Shown: positions 1 through 13,144 of the stretch, piece after piece
Numbering within the stretch: position 1 is the first letter of the stretch
How the letters are laid out: each line of letters starts with the position of its first letter
Assembly: GCF_009870125.1 (NCBI RefSeq)
Contig: NC_046683.1
Coordinates: forward strand, 7,502,001-7,566,000
DNA length: 64,000 bases
Direction: 5' to 3'
Source of the DNA: Drosophila pseudoobscura
Lineage: Eukaryota > Arthropoda > Insecta > Diptera > Drosophilidae
Translations under genes and position numbers: made by a program
Notes under the pieces: generated by a model
Databases searched by the model: none
The model's input: only the letters and a program-made list of their open reading frames with translations
What the model was told of the DNA's origin: nothing

Positions 1-3000
1 GAAACGGAGAATGAGAATGAGAAAAAAGGAATGTCATAATGAATCACACAGGTGTGCGTGTGCGTGTGTATGAGAGAGCGAGTGAGCAATACACGGCAAC
101 AAAAGCTACAAAAAAAGCTGCAGCAGCTTTGGCGTTGGCTTACGGCTCTCCCATATCAATCGGTATTTGATTAACGGGTTCTGTTTCGCTTCCCGTTCCC
201 CCGCAAGAAAGGAAAGGGGGAAGTGAAGAGTAGAAGACAAGAAAACAATGGAAACTGCAGCAGCAGCAGCAGCAGCCCGGGCTGTGATATCAGTAGAGAG
301 TGCGTGCGTGTGTGTGCGTGTCTGTTTATGTCTCATGATTGCACAAAACAAATAAACAGTTAAGGGAGTGACTCCACCTCCATGCACCTCCCGTACCACC
401 TGTACCAGCAGGTACTTCTACATATATGTAAAACATAGAGCAAGTCTTTAGCTCTCTACAACTCCCCTCTCTCTCTCTCTCTCTCTCTCTCGCTCTCTTT
501 TTCTGTGAAACTCCTGCTTTTGCGGGCACCGTAACAATGCGAGCTTCAACGCTATTTTTAGTGATCGCAGAAGCTTGCATTCGCGCTTTTGCACTCTCAC
601 TCTCACTCGCTCTTGCTCATTGGGTTATTTATCTCCTTTCCTGTGCTGCTGTTTGTGGCCTCTCTTTGGTCTGTACTTGATTTATCCCCTTCAACGTCTA
701 CTTCTACTTCTTCTTGTTCGTAATAAACACCCGGTACGGTGGGGGACAACTGCTACCCTATATGTTATAGGGTAACCAGTCGATCTTGCCTGTATGAACA
801 GTTGATAATTTATCATAAATTAAATTTTAAAGATATAAAGCTATCTAAAGACGACTGATATTCTGCGAAAAATCATCATGGTTGAATAAATATTACAGCT
901 AGAATAATTACCTCTTTTTGGAGCTGAAACAGCCATTTGTTTCATGTGAAATTCTTGTCAGAACTTTACCAATTCCTTAATTATGCCATTATTTTGCACA
1001 GCATTTTCTGAGTAGCAAGTATCCTATAGTCCGCATATCGAATATTCCATTCCGATCTGTTGTTCTTTTTTTTTTGCTTCATAGGGGAGCCAATTTGTCT
1101 CGCTGGCATTCTGTTGCTGTTTTGTTTTGCATTTTTATGAATGAATGGCAAATCACTGACTCTTTCTATTTAATATGTACATATGTATGTATGTACATAT
1201 ATTGTGTCGTACGTATTTTTGTTAGGCTGATAAACCGCCTTGAGCCAACCAAAACAAATACCAACAACATATCATTATCGGGGGGTATGCACACTCGTCG
1301 TACGAGAGTTTTATTATGTTATCGACAGCAGAGCTGAAAGGGAAACGCGAACGCGAACGCGAACTGACCTATAATAAGAATTTTCATATTTGAGCAGCCC
1401 ACAGAGGACAGAAGGGGAGGCTCCAAAGCAGCGGTGGGGGCTGGCGCGCAGGGCCTTCCATTGCAATCATGGCATAAAAGGGAGAGAGAGGAGAGAATAC
1501 ATAATAATAATAATAAAATGCAATTTCACGAAAACACAAAACCAAAGAAATAACAGAACCGCAGCATTGAATACTCTTTAAGATCCGATGGTTCTTGCTT
1601 TCTATAACCGATAAATATAAAACCGATCTTCAATACGATCTCACTTTTCTGTCAGAGTAACGAGATAGTTATAAGCAGAGGCTAGTATTTTATGATCTCC
1701 TGTTAAAGAAATTTGTACTACCCGCATGTAGGGTAACCACAAAAAACGGGTACGATTGCCAGTGTATCTGATGGATTAAAGATTACTACCTCTATACCAA
1801 GGAAAGGAAATATTTAATTCCAATCACACTTGGGGCTCGCCCATGAAGGTCCCAAAAAGACAGACAGGAAATCGAATGGGATATTTCCTCCTTCCACCTG
1901 TTGAAAATCCTGTTTGCTTAATGGCTACAATTTTCTTTCTCTGATTTATGACTCAAGAAAAGGCTCTGCTGTGTAATAAAAGAAGCAAACAAATAAACGG
2001 CTCGGACCGGCCCGTCGAACAATCGTGGTTCATTCATAGCCAAAATGCGTTGCATTGTTCCGCCAATGGTGGGCTGTACAAATAGGAATGGAATGGGTAT
2101 ATTGGTTGTCGAGGAGTTAGGCATTTGGTAATTACACCCCCTAAAAGATTTCTCTATTCTAAAATGGATTTTGAAGCTAACAGATACACTCATGCGTATA
2201 TCTTTTTGTGATCTCATTATTAAAAATCCTAAAATAGGTAATTTGAAACGAATGTATCCATTCGCTTAGGGGAACAGCGCACGGGAACGTGAGAGGTGAC
2301 GCATATGCACCTAAGCGGAAAAGGGCTATAAGTAGAGCTGTAAATAGTTTCCTACCATAAAATGAGTGCACTCGTAGATGTTAGTAATTCCTCAAGAATT
2401 AAATATATATACATATATATGACTAAGAGGTATCCCATGGGTTTATTACCACACACACTCTTTAGGTATGAGTATTTCTTTATGGCCTCCATTCATTCAT
2501 TCCTCATGCAATCATTCCGGATGATTGTCTGATTGATATGCCTGACGCATACTCACACTTGTGGCTCTGTCTCGGTCTTTGTTTTTTTTTGTGTGCTTAT
2601 GATAAGAGTTTTTTTTTTACCAATGTCAAGTTAGCCATAAAAAAGGTTTTTCGTTGGACAACATCGACAAGAAGCGGATTCAGAAGGTGACCCCAATTCG
2701 AACGGTAAATTTGTCCACCCACGTGCACGACTTTCCTCTTCCAAAAAAAATAAATATACAAATAAAGAGTTGACATTGTAAATTAGGCAGCAAGACAAAA
2801 GAAAAGTAAATTAACCACCGAACAAATAACAACAGACAGATCTCCGGTGACGTCTTCTCGCCCTGTCCAGCCATCATCGTCGCGCTGTAAATCAGATCAT
2901 AAATCATGCTTGCCACAAAGCCAGACAAATAGCCAGACAAATGAGATGCGATGCGGCATAAGCACAAGGTGTATTTACACAGAAGATGAGGCAGTGCCAG

Positions 3001-3418
3001 AGTGGATCGTTATATATTTTTGGAGAGCCGAGAATACCAGTTGGTATACATTAAAATGGGTTCTTCAAAATAGCCAGCCATATAAGCATTAATTAATTTG
3101 AAGAAAATTAATTAATTTATATAGATATTAATATTATGTTAGACAATTGTGTTTCTTGTAAGAAACAAATATAATAAATAAAAAAAATATGTAAGATGTC
3201 AGGGCCGCACCTTACATGAATATACCTTTAGCAGAAGTCCCTGCAAGAGCGGTACCAGCTAAATTCTCTTTTCTCACTCTCATTCCAGTAAAATAACAGC
3301 AGCAACAACACAACCTTTAACAGAAGACGAAACGAAGCTTTAACAGAAGCAGCAACACCAACTGTTAACCGAAGACCAGAGCACCTGCTCTCGCTCGCCC
3401 TCCCACACACACTTAGCC
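1..3418. other. Upstream low-complexity intergenic DNA
   Basis: No convincing coding region is present; the short open frames show no domain or splice logic. The stretch holds simple repeats: a GT/GC-rich tract near 50-75, an AGC-type trinucleotide run near 258-275, a long CT run at about 469-495, a GAACGC hexamer run near 1340-1366, and AT-rich DNA in between. Being directly upstream of the Pvf1 first coding exon, part of it is probably Pvf1 5' UTR and regulatory DNA, but no promoter element could be assigned. Confidence 0.5.
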
Positions 3419-6400
3419 ATGCCACAAACCAAATCTCCAACAGCGCATCGCCTACCTCTACAGCTGTCGCTGCTGCTGTTAATCGTCAGCGGTGCTGCTG
3501 GCGTCTCCGTTGCGTCCTCGGCCAATCTGCAGCCCTCGCCACGCTTTTTCTATGCTGCGACGGCGGCGGCCACCCCACCATCAGATGCCGCCTCACAGAC
3601 AAAGGTGCGTCTGCTGCGGCAGACAAACGGCGCAGCAGTACCCGACGATGAGGGAAGCTGTTGCCAGGGGGCAGCCGCCGATGCTGGAACACCTGTAACG
3701 GTGAGTGCTTACACACATGCAGGTACGGGGGGATATCTTAACAGAGATCTTAGAGCGGTGTTTAACAGACCAAGAGAGGGGATATTTTAACAGCTGTAGG
3801 AAGGGAATTTCGAAGAGCGATCGGAAAAAGGAAAAAAGGATATTGGAATGGTGATGAGAAATGAAATCAGATCACAGATCGGATAAAGAGAAGCAACAGT
3901 GGATGGTATATTTTAACTGTTGAATAACTCTCGTTAGGTGGGGGGTGGATGGGGGATATGCAGTGGCGCCACAGCTTTTATGGTGGCGCCACAGAGTCGC
4001 CTAGAGACATTGCACATTTGGGTCAGCCTCCAGCGATCATCGCATTTGTTTGCAGCTTGATAAGCCACAACCCCAACTCGGACCCCAATACAATCCCATC
4101 ATCCCCCACCCCCACCTAAATCCCCCATTTCCATGGACAGTGGCGCCGTTGCAGTCGCCTGTCATCGTCTCAGCCTCTCTGGTTTCTGGGTGTTGTTTCT
4201 GGAATTCTGTTCGGCTTCTGCTTCTGGTGGCATTGATAGCGATCGCCTTGATTCCAAAACAAATAATTCGCATTACGTCTCTCCCATACCGATACCCGCT
4301 CCCGTCCCCATTCCCATTCCCACATCGTCTGTCGCCAGAGCTTTTGTTTGCGTCAATTCAAAGATAAACAGAAGCAGCCGGGCTCCACCTTCCAGTGGAG
4401 CTCCCTTTTTTAGCAGCTCCTCCCCTCCGCCTACGCCCACACCTGCTCTGTGGGTCTTTCGGTTTCCCCTTTCGGCAGAAGCGGATAACAGAGCAGGGTT
4501 TTTCGTCATTATTGACTGGGTAAACATCTGGATCAATTTCTAAATACACAAATAATATACTGATCCAATAGAAACCCGCGAATCATTTCCTGGAACCTTG
4601 GAAGATTATTCTGTGATTCATTTTCGATCTGTTTGCAGAAACAGAAGTTCCTCTTGAGATTATTCTGATGTCGCCGCGATTTCCTCGCGATCATATCATT
4701 TTTGCTGTCGTGTCTGTTGCCCTTGAACTTTCTCTGTGATTGCCGCTGCTTCCACAATTAACACAAGAAAGTGAATAAACGGCAACCCGTTCCGGGGCGC
4801 TAATGAATCATGGCCAAGCGAATCGTGGCGCCGCTACCGACGTTCGAGATGACGATGCCGTGCCAATTGGTCAAAGCACCTGGCACGTGGCGGTCCCCCC
4901 TTCCCCCCTTCTATGGGGTGACGCACGAGAGCACCGTAGCACCAGATATAAAAACAAATATCAGTCCGAGCTTCAAGCTATTTGTTCCCTGGAGATAGCA
5001 ACATTTCTATGCAGTTGTCGTCTGTCATTTTTTTAATGGCACACGCAGACGTACACACATCTGTATCTGCGTCAATTCAGGGGGAATCGAAAGAGAGGGA
5101 GATGGAGCAGAGCGGAGGGAGCAGCAGGCTAGACGCGGATAGGAGAGCAGGTGACTAATGATCGCTGGAGCGATCTCTTGTACGTGTTGTCACAGTTTTT
5201 TTAATAATAAAATAATAGTTACAATGCCAGTTGCCACCTTTTTTGTTTAATTTGTAGGAAAAAACGTTTGATAATTGTTCAAATTCTGCTTTAGACTCTG
5301 TTTTCTACACTGAGAGAAAAATGGCATATTTTAATTATAGAATTTTCTGTCCTTTAAACATAAATGTATAAAAAAAAGTCACTTTAAAATAAATATAATG
5401 TTTTTAAGTTGTTATAAATAAATATAATCTAAATACCATTAATTCCAATTCTATTTTCAATAGTTGCCATTGGAACTTGCAACGGACTTGAGCAATATCA
5501 CCGCCGACTACGATGTCTCTGGCGAAATGTCCTCCAAGGGTGAGTGGAATACCATTTAAGTGCCTCTACTATTCCCAATCTGTAGATTAACGGCTCTCTC
5601 TTTCTGGTCTTTTGCAGAAAACTTCAAACGCAGCGTCACCAGATGTAAGATCATTGTTGATTTATGAAGATTATAAGGAAAAGATTTACTAGAATTTATA
5701 GAATATTTAAATTCAATTTGTTTTTCATAAGCAGCACGTTCAAAAAGCTATTGTGTTATTTGGTTGCATAATATTGGAATAATTACCAACTAAATTTATT
5801 TGAAAACGTAATTGGAATATATGTACGCACATTAAATCGCGTATAAAATACCATAATCACTTGAACCTGTTCGCTTAGGGAAACATTTGTACACCGAATC
5901 AGTAGTTATACAGTGTCAGTACACTGTTTATATCCAATACCCATATCTGTATGTGATAGGGGGTCGCCCAATAATGTCATTTAATTTGGCGACCCCTTGC
6001 GAACATTACAATCGGAATCATTCGGTTTTTCGTCTCGTGAGCTGTATACTAGGGTGTTGTAAAGTCAACCCGTTGATAGCCCACCTCTCAGGGCAATATA
6101 CGAGTATATATGTACTTTATATAGTTTATAGTTTCCTGAATTAAGAACCAACCCTCTTTTGCTCTTGCAGCTGCCATACGGAATGCCCAGCCTGCGATCT
6201 GCTCGCCTCAGCCGACCATTGTGGAGCTGAAACCGCCCAGCGATGAGGCGGGGAACTTCAATGTCTACTATACGCCTGCATGCACGCGCATTAATCGCTG
6301 CAATGGCTGCTGCGGCTCCACATTGATCTCCTGCCAGCCCACGCAGACGGAGAAGGTGCAGATGCGTGTGCGGAAATTCGAACGTGGCGGCACATCCAAG

Positions 6401-7580
6401 CGCAGCTCGGAAATCATTGTGGTCGAACAGCATTTGGCGTGCCGCTGCGACTGCCGCATCAAGGCCGAGGACTGCAATGCGTATCAGCTGTACAGGAGAG
6501 AATTGTGCCGCTGCGAGTGCCAGAATACGGACGCCAGGGACAAGTGCTTGGAGCAGGCCGACAGCAAGTATTGGGACGATGCAAATTGCACCTGTGCCTG
6601 CCGCTACAATCAGAGCTGCACCACCGGCACCGTTTTCGATGAGACGCAATGCAAATGCACCGATGTGAGTGTGCCCTGAGTGCCCTGGCGTGCGGGGGAT
6701 ACTAGTCCTTAAGGGATAGATAAATTGGTTATAGATTGGTGTGTTTCGGTTGTGGTTAAATCTTAAGTTGTACTCCCAATGCAGAACCACAGGCACCCAC
6801 AACGGGTCTGTCCTTGCAAATAAGGAAAAAACTCTTCAAAGATTACAGAACACAATTCCGATTGGTTTTTTTAGTTGTAGTTTAAGTCTTTTGTCTTCGT
6901 CTTGCTGTTTATACTATGTATGTTTTTTCCCCATCTTTTCTGTTTTCTCTTTATGTTTCGTTTTAGATCAAAAATGTCGAGTATTATTCGTAATTCGTTA
7001 ACAAACACACACACACAAACACAATGTTCCACTGTTCCATTTTGTTGCCGAGAAATTTGTTAAACATATTTGAAGAATTTCATAACCATTTAAAAGAAAG
7101 AAAGAGAGAGAGAGAAAACTTATCTTTGTGATACTTTCCTGCAAAACGTAACTAAAATTAGAAGCCATTGGTTTAAGGCAATTTATTGTAAAATGTAACT
7201 TATAGTAGAGCTGTGTTGAGGCAAGAGAGAGAGAGAGAGAGAGAGGGAGAGGAGTGTGATCCCCAGAAGGTTTCGTTGCATTGTGTGAGTACTTCCGTCC
7301 AGTTGTCCCCCCGCCCCATCATGCATGTACATATATCTGTAGTACCCCCTAATGCTGGCATATCCTAATACTCTTCAACATTTCACAATCACTGCTTCTG
7401 TTCCTATCCCTAGTACATATATAGATCTGTTTTTATATCTCTTGTGGCTTGAATTACTAATTGAATTTCGGTCTATTCTATGTCTAGCCATCGGCCCCCA
7501 TTGATGTGGTGGATCGCAAGCGTTTCATTGTCCAGGCAGTGGAGGTAGAGCCCGACAACACCACTCTCTATCATGTGTAA
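3419..7580 (+). CDS. Pvf1: Pvf1, PDGF/VEGF-like growth factor
   Basis: This is a secreted cystine-knot ligand of the PDGF/VEGF family; in flies Pvf1 activates the receptor tyrosine kinase Pvr in border-cell migration, thorax closure and blood cells. Exons read by eye are 3419-3700, 5464-5539, 5618-5644, 6171-6664 and 7488-7580. They total 972 nt, or 323 aa, close to the fly protein. The start gives a hydrophobic signal peptide (leucine-rich at residues 12-30) followed by a variable pro-region. The fourth exon carries the cystine-knot core with RCNGCCG and the later CRCDCR, then a cysteine-rich tail with CRCEC, CTCAC and CKC clusters. The last exon ends in TTLYHV. The third exon is only 27 nt. 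The first exon is the least certain part because the N-terminal region diverges fast; the remaining exons are secure from phase agreement and motif content. Confidence 0.9.
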
Positions 7581-8529
7581 GAGCGCTGAGGAGGAAGCAA
7601 GGAAAAGAAGGACCAGTAGGAGGAGCACCAGCTGGGACTACAACCTGGAATGGCGAGAGATTGTACTGAGAAACCCACAAATTACACAATGATTGCACTA
7701 AGCTTAACTGCACACGTACTTTATATATTATTTATAGTTATCGATTTAGACCTAGTCTATTACAACAACCCACACACGTCACACACATTCCGCCCCCGTG
7801 CCCCCGTACCTCCGTACCCCCGTATTCAGTATTCTGTCTGTTGTTCCCTCATTTTGTGCGTGCAGCCTAATTATTAATTTTTTTTTTATTGATTTGTTAG
7901 CTAACTTTTTAGGCGCCTATTTCCATGTTTAAGTTTTATATTTTTCAATATCACAGAAATTTCACTTTTGCCGCACACCTCCCATAATTGTGTGTAGATT
8001 TTTGTTTTGTATAATTTGTATGCAAATTTTCTAGCTTTAAGTCTGGCCATTCCAAGAACACGATGCAAGAGAATATACAAAGATTATTGAAATAATATGT
8101 AAATACTTTTTTTTAAGAAATTCTTTCTTTTTATTATCTCCTGAAGCAGAAGCTCCTGCACCATGCGACCTGTTAAGACAGGCGACGAAGACAGACGAAG
8201 TGTAGAAGAGAACTATAGAGGCTTCAGACTCCAAGCACTGCCTATGAATTTAATAGCTAATATCGGACTAGTGGAATGCCATTCCTATGGAAGTGGTACT
8301 CAAAACATTATGAAATCGAATCAAAAGCCAGGAATACCAATATTCTATTGATTATTTGACGCTTTATTGGAAACGGACGACAGATGTTAACCATAATGAT
8401 ATCTAGGAATTATAACAACGGAAAACTCTAAAATAGTTATTTAAAAGTATGTAAGGACTATTTTCCCTTTGGTTGTGGCCTTGGGCAAGTCTCCCGCCGA
8501 GGGCCCGTCAGTGCTATGCGACCAGCATC
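7581..8529. other. Convergent 3' intergenic region
   Basis: This AT-rich stretch lies between the stop codons of Pvf1 (+) and the BTB gene (-). It presumably holds both 3' UTRs. No coding frame, repeat family or RNA gene was recognised. Poly-T and poly-A runs occur near 7878-7888 and 8108-8114. Confidence 0.5.
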
Positions 8530-10015
8530 CTACTCATCCGAGAAGGACCCTTCAGTATCCTCGGTGGAGGTCAGGACGCTCTCCGATGCTGATGATGAGT
8601 CATTGAAGCTGCTTGCCACAAGGGTGGTTGATCCACTGTCCGTGTCCTCCGACAGCAGCGAAGATGTGGAGCCATAGGGCTCCAGCTCTGCAACCGACAG
8701 ATCGCTTTCCGAACCCGGACAGATATGGCGCTCCAGCTCATCCACGCAACGAAAGTCTTCGATATTGGTCTTCTCAGTCTGCAGCATAAACATGTAGTTT
8801 TTAAACTCCTTCCACGACACAAAGGACATGTTCGGTATGGTCGCGGAGACAGGGCGATGGTATTCGCAGCGCGTGTCGATCATCCAGCGGCGAGAGGGAA
8901 GAAGCTGTATCCCGGTGGTGGCAAGCCTATCCTTCAGACAGTGCGGCTCCATTACAGTGGTTGCTAGAAGGCTGCTGTAGATCAGGGCATCATCTAGGAT
9001 CTTCTTGGACTCGGGTAGCTTTAGGAACACATCCAGGATATCTGCGAACGGACCGGTCTGCGGGCGATCCGCCAGCGAAACCTTCTGCAGCATGAGTACG
9101 GAGAGAAACCCATAGCGGACGCTATTGAGGACCTTGCCAACGCTGCCACGACGCATGGGCCACTTGTATCGCAGCCAGCACAAGCCACTGTACAAAACCT
9201 ATTTGGATATGCAATTAATCAAATGTTGAATTTTGTACTTCTGGGACACTCACTTCAATTTCGGAGTTGACTGCCAAACGATCCGACTTCAGCAGGAGCG
9301 ACACTTGAGTCTCAGTCAGGCGCAGGAACTGCTTGGAGGAGAAGATGACCAGCGTGGACTTGGTAATGCGATCCACCATCATTCCATGCAGCTCCTCGAT
9401 CTCGTGCACTTTGCGCGACTTGCAGAGCATCTCGAATGCATCGTACTCGGTCGGGTTCTTTTTCTCCAGCAGCTTCCACATCTGCTCGAGCAATTCGGGA
9501 ATGGCCAGGAATCGAGCCCCTCTGAGTACTGCAAGATCGAAGCTCTGCACAACGCTGCACTCCCCGTGCATCCAGCGGTATATTTTATCGAATGCACGAG
9601 ATGCCAGCTCTGGGGTCTCGAAGTACAGGCATCCCTTCCGCATTTGCTCCGTCAAGCGTTTCGAAAAAAACGAAAGAACCGCGTCGTGGCACAGGAAGCG
9701 CACCCCATCCACGTTCACAATGGTGGAACGACTACTCTCGATGTGGATCATAACCACGTCCTCCAAGCGATCCTTGTTCTTTAGTCGGATAAATTTCTTA
9801 CTACATTGGCCATTCGCCTTTTCTACCTCGGCGGTGTGTTTCTTGAAAGCCTCCAATTGCTCTGCGATTCCGGTATTGCCAAGGTTAACACTGAGAGGAA
9901 AGGCAGCAATTTAACACGGGCTTGCATTGGCTGTAATCGAGTCAAAGTTGTATACTTACGCGGTAATTCTGCGTCGTGTTACTTGCCATTCCTTTACTTG
10001 ATTTTGCTGAAACAT
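8530..10015 (-). CDS. BTB/BACK-domain protein
   Basis: This is a putative BTB (POZ) protein, a fold used for dimerisation and often for Cullin-3 substrate adaptors; that role is family knowledge, not shown here. On the minus strand the exons are 10015-9960, 9890-9254 and 9198-8530, totalling 1362 nt or 453 aa. The start MFQQNQVKEW was chosen because it is the frame whose two-base overhang joins exon 2; a nearby ATG at about 9989 would hit a stop after splicing. Residues about 72-165 have BTB-like hydrophobic pattern (VNVDGVRFLCHDAVLSFFSK), and 170-240 look like BACK. The C-terminal 80 residues are Ser/Thr/Asp/Glu-rich and probably disordered. No kelch repeats follow. I do not recognise the specific fly gene. 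Confidence 0.8.
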
Positions 10016-13000
10016 CCTTTCCTTGTATTGCTGAATTCTTTTTTTCTCGAAAAATTATTTCTGCTTATGAAATATGAGCAGCAAGACGTGTGCGATATGT
10101 TCAATACCTTTTTGTGACTGGGATTGAATGTTGATTACGGTTTGGCAGAAAACGAAATTCGACTTTAACAAAGTTTTCCACAATTTCAAAGAAAAGAAAG
10201 AGTTGCCACCCGTCATTTCACGAAACGCATAGCCGCAACCAACTTAATTCCGTAAGAAAGCAGGTGGCATCGCCATAAATATTAGTTTTAAGAAACGGAA
10301 ATTGCTTGAACATTGAACAACCCTAATTACTAAAAAATCTAAATCAAACCCTGCCCCACTAAATATTTCTAGTCTTGTTACACTGACGCGCTCTAACCAT
10401 CGATACTCCATCGGCGACTCGAACCATTTTCTCATGGTATACTCATACCGTATCAGTTTCTTGGTCTATGATTGATCTATTCAGGCATTTGCATTTTTCA
10501 TAGTTCTATCATATTTACTACAGAACTAATTACTCATTAATTACTCATTAAAATTTTATAGACAGACTCAAGAATCAATTTATTTTTGCTTTTTTTACTG
10601 CATTCAGTCTATTTTTAAAAGTCTGTTTGATAAAGAAGGTACGAATTTTGCAATTTAAGCACAACAGAAGAGGAAACCAAAAAAGAATCCAAAATTTGGC
10701 GGTTTAATGTGTTTTGCGCCAAGCCTGGTTTTGGAAAAATATCCATTATCGCACAAAACTATCGATATTTATAAGGAAAAGCTTATTAAGAATATGTCGC
10801 TTTTGGGCCATCACTGAAATCGGAAATTTTATTTATCCGACACAAAAATCGATATTAAATGATATTTCATTCAAGGATACGAACCTCAACTCACATGAAG
10901 ACCTATGGGCCATGATGGCTGCAAGTTTTCTCAGCCACATAGCATGCAAGAAAAAAACGGCCACATGGAAAATGGTCCCACCAATATATCGATATATGGA
11001 CACATCAATATATATTTAACAAACTTAACTAAATGGTCTCACAAATTTTTCTGCCGCGAACAATGAAACAACAAGCTAGTGTCGAATTTTTTTCTAAATT
11101 CAGAAAAGTCCGTTGATTTATTTGCAAAAAAAGAAAATATCGCCAACAAATATATTATCAAAAATATATATTCAACATCCCTACAGTTCGTCGAGTCGGA
11201 AGTCGGAGTTGTGTGCAAAGAAGTTTGAGGAAAAGAGCCGAAAAACGAAAAATCGAAATAAGGCGGATAGCGAGAAGCGCTAATATTAACACATCTGCTT
11301 GCCACCAAAAAAAAAAAGAAACCAAAACCAAAACCAAAACCAAGACCAAGACCGCCTTACATCGCATCGCACCGCACTCTACGCTGTCCGCTGTCCGTTC
11401 TCCCACCCCCCTGTATTGCCTGTTCTTCGAAAACCGAGCAACAGCAGCAGCAGGCCCCAAAATCAATAATCTGGTTGTGTGGTTTTCGCGGCTTTTTTTT
11501 TGTGTTTTCTTTCAAAAACAATCAATACCCGAAGGTAACGTGTGTAGAATCAAAATCTAACAATTCCATCTCTCAGTGTGCGTTTGCGTTTGCGTTCGTT
11601 GACGCTTGACATATTGGTACACATTTTCTTTTATATTTTTACCTTATTTGTCGTTTTTATAAAAAAAAAATCGCCTGCATGTAAACGCCATCCCCCCAAT
11701 ACCCATTGAACAAGATCAGAATCAGAATCATCCTCCATCCATCACCCTTAACCAACCTACCTTAAGGCCAACCAACCAACATTCCTTCCCCCAAAAAATA
11801 TGAAATACACATACGCACACACACACACACACACACCCATACAGCCGTACGTACATCTATCTGCATGAAACTTTAAAATTATTTGCTTTTTCCGTAAACG
11901 GAGAGAATTCGCTAAATACATGTATAAAAGAGTGGAAGAGAAGAGAAGACTGAAGAGCGAAACATGTTAATGCCAAAACAAACACAAAACACGAATCTTG
12001 CGTGCCGCCGCCGCCGCCGCTTTACCTGAAAAGCACAGCACAGAGATCTCTGGCGTATGTACATACATACGTACATATGTACATACATATGTATTGCTGC
12101 GGTACGCAGTGCCGCCGAAACACATGACTATTGTACATAGAAAGGGTGCTGGTGAGGTGGGGTGGGGGCTCGGATAGGGTACGTACGAGTACTGTATGTA
12201 TTCATATGTACATTTCAGGCACTCGAACGCCCTAATTATTCATATACGAATTGTACGAATGTGTGTGGCGGCGGCGGCGGCGACGGCGGGCTGCCCTGCC
12301 GTATAGAATAATGCATTTCGGATACGTACGATATGCGGAGTATGTATGTATGTATGTATGTATGGTTGGGTTCGGTTCTATTCCGCGATCTAATCACACC
12401 AAACATTATTGACTTATAGGGCCCCATCGGAGGCCAATCTGTTTCCATTCTGCCAATATATGTATAATTTAGCAAAGTTTTTAATCATTGCCCCACAAAT
12501 GTTACATACATATGTATGTATGCCTGTGTGTATGTATGTATATTGGGAACACATACGTGTACCTTCTGTCGGACGTTTATGCGAGTGTCAGAATTTGCAA
12601 TAAGTATTTTTCTTGCACGGTACACGTGGTACCACCCCCCACCCACCGAACCCGCCATAAACCTTTTTTTTTATTTTCGTTCCGTTTTGGGAGTCGTGGG
12701 CCGGGCCGGCTTGGCCATACGTTTTATCTAATTAGTTCCGGGGATCTACTGCTACTGCCACTTTTGACGATTACTAATATCTAGCGGATTTGATTGTTTT
12801 GGGTGCGGTCCTCTCATCCTTCTTAGCCTTATTTTCCTTTTGTTTTTGGGGTTGCGCGCATGAACTGCCGGGGGGAGTGGGGGGAGTGGATTGTTGTAGT
12901 ATATGTATGTAATTTGAAGGAGCTTCGGCCTGCCGATTTCTAATTTGTCATTTCTGATTTGTATGTATGTTTGTTTGTGTGTGTGTTTTGCTTTCATTTG

Positions 13001-13144
13001 TTATATATTTGCATATACATATGTATGTATAGTGCATATGGTGTTATTGTTGTTATTGTTATTGTTATTGTTGTATGTGTTTTTGACCCGACCTCTGACA
13101 CACCTTTCGTATATTCACATGATTGATAAATACCGAATGATAGA
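10016..13144. other. Intergenic and 5' region of eas
   Basis: The first kilobase is AT-rich and non-coding, with scattered ATCGAT sites near 10760 and 10989. Between about 11170 and 11535 the base composition changes; an AAACC tandem run precedes CCCG AAG|GTAACG, which resembles a donor for a non-coding first exon of eas. The rest has microsatellites (CA at about 11812-11836, GCC at 12006-12021, TATG at 12341-12364, a TTATTG-type run at 13041-13075). No coding frame was supported; low-complexity frames here look spurious. Confidence 0.45.

Noticed and set aside
6065-6802. 245-codon minus-strand frame opposite the Pvf1 cystine-knot exon
   Set aside because: The plus strand encodes the clearly conserved VEGF-like domain; the antisense protein shows no domain and runs through intron sequence.
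9233-9914. Plus-strand frames of 183 and 193 codons opposite the BTB gene
   Set aside because: The minus strand has the BTB pattern and in-phase splices; the opposite frames lack any recognised motif.
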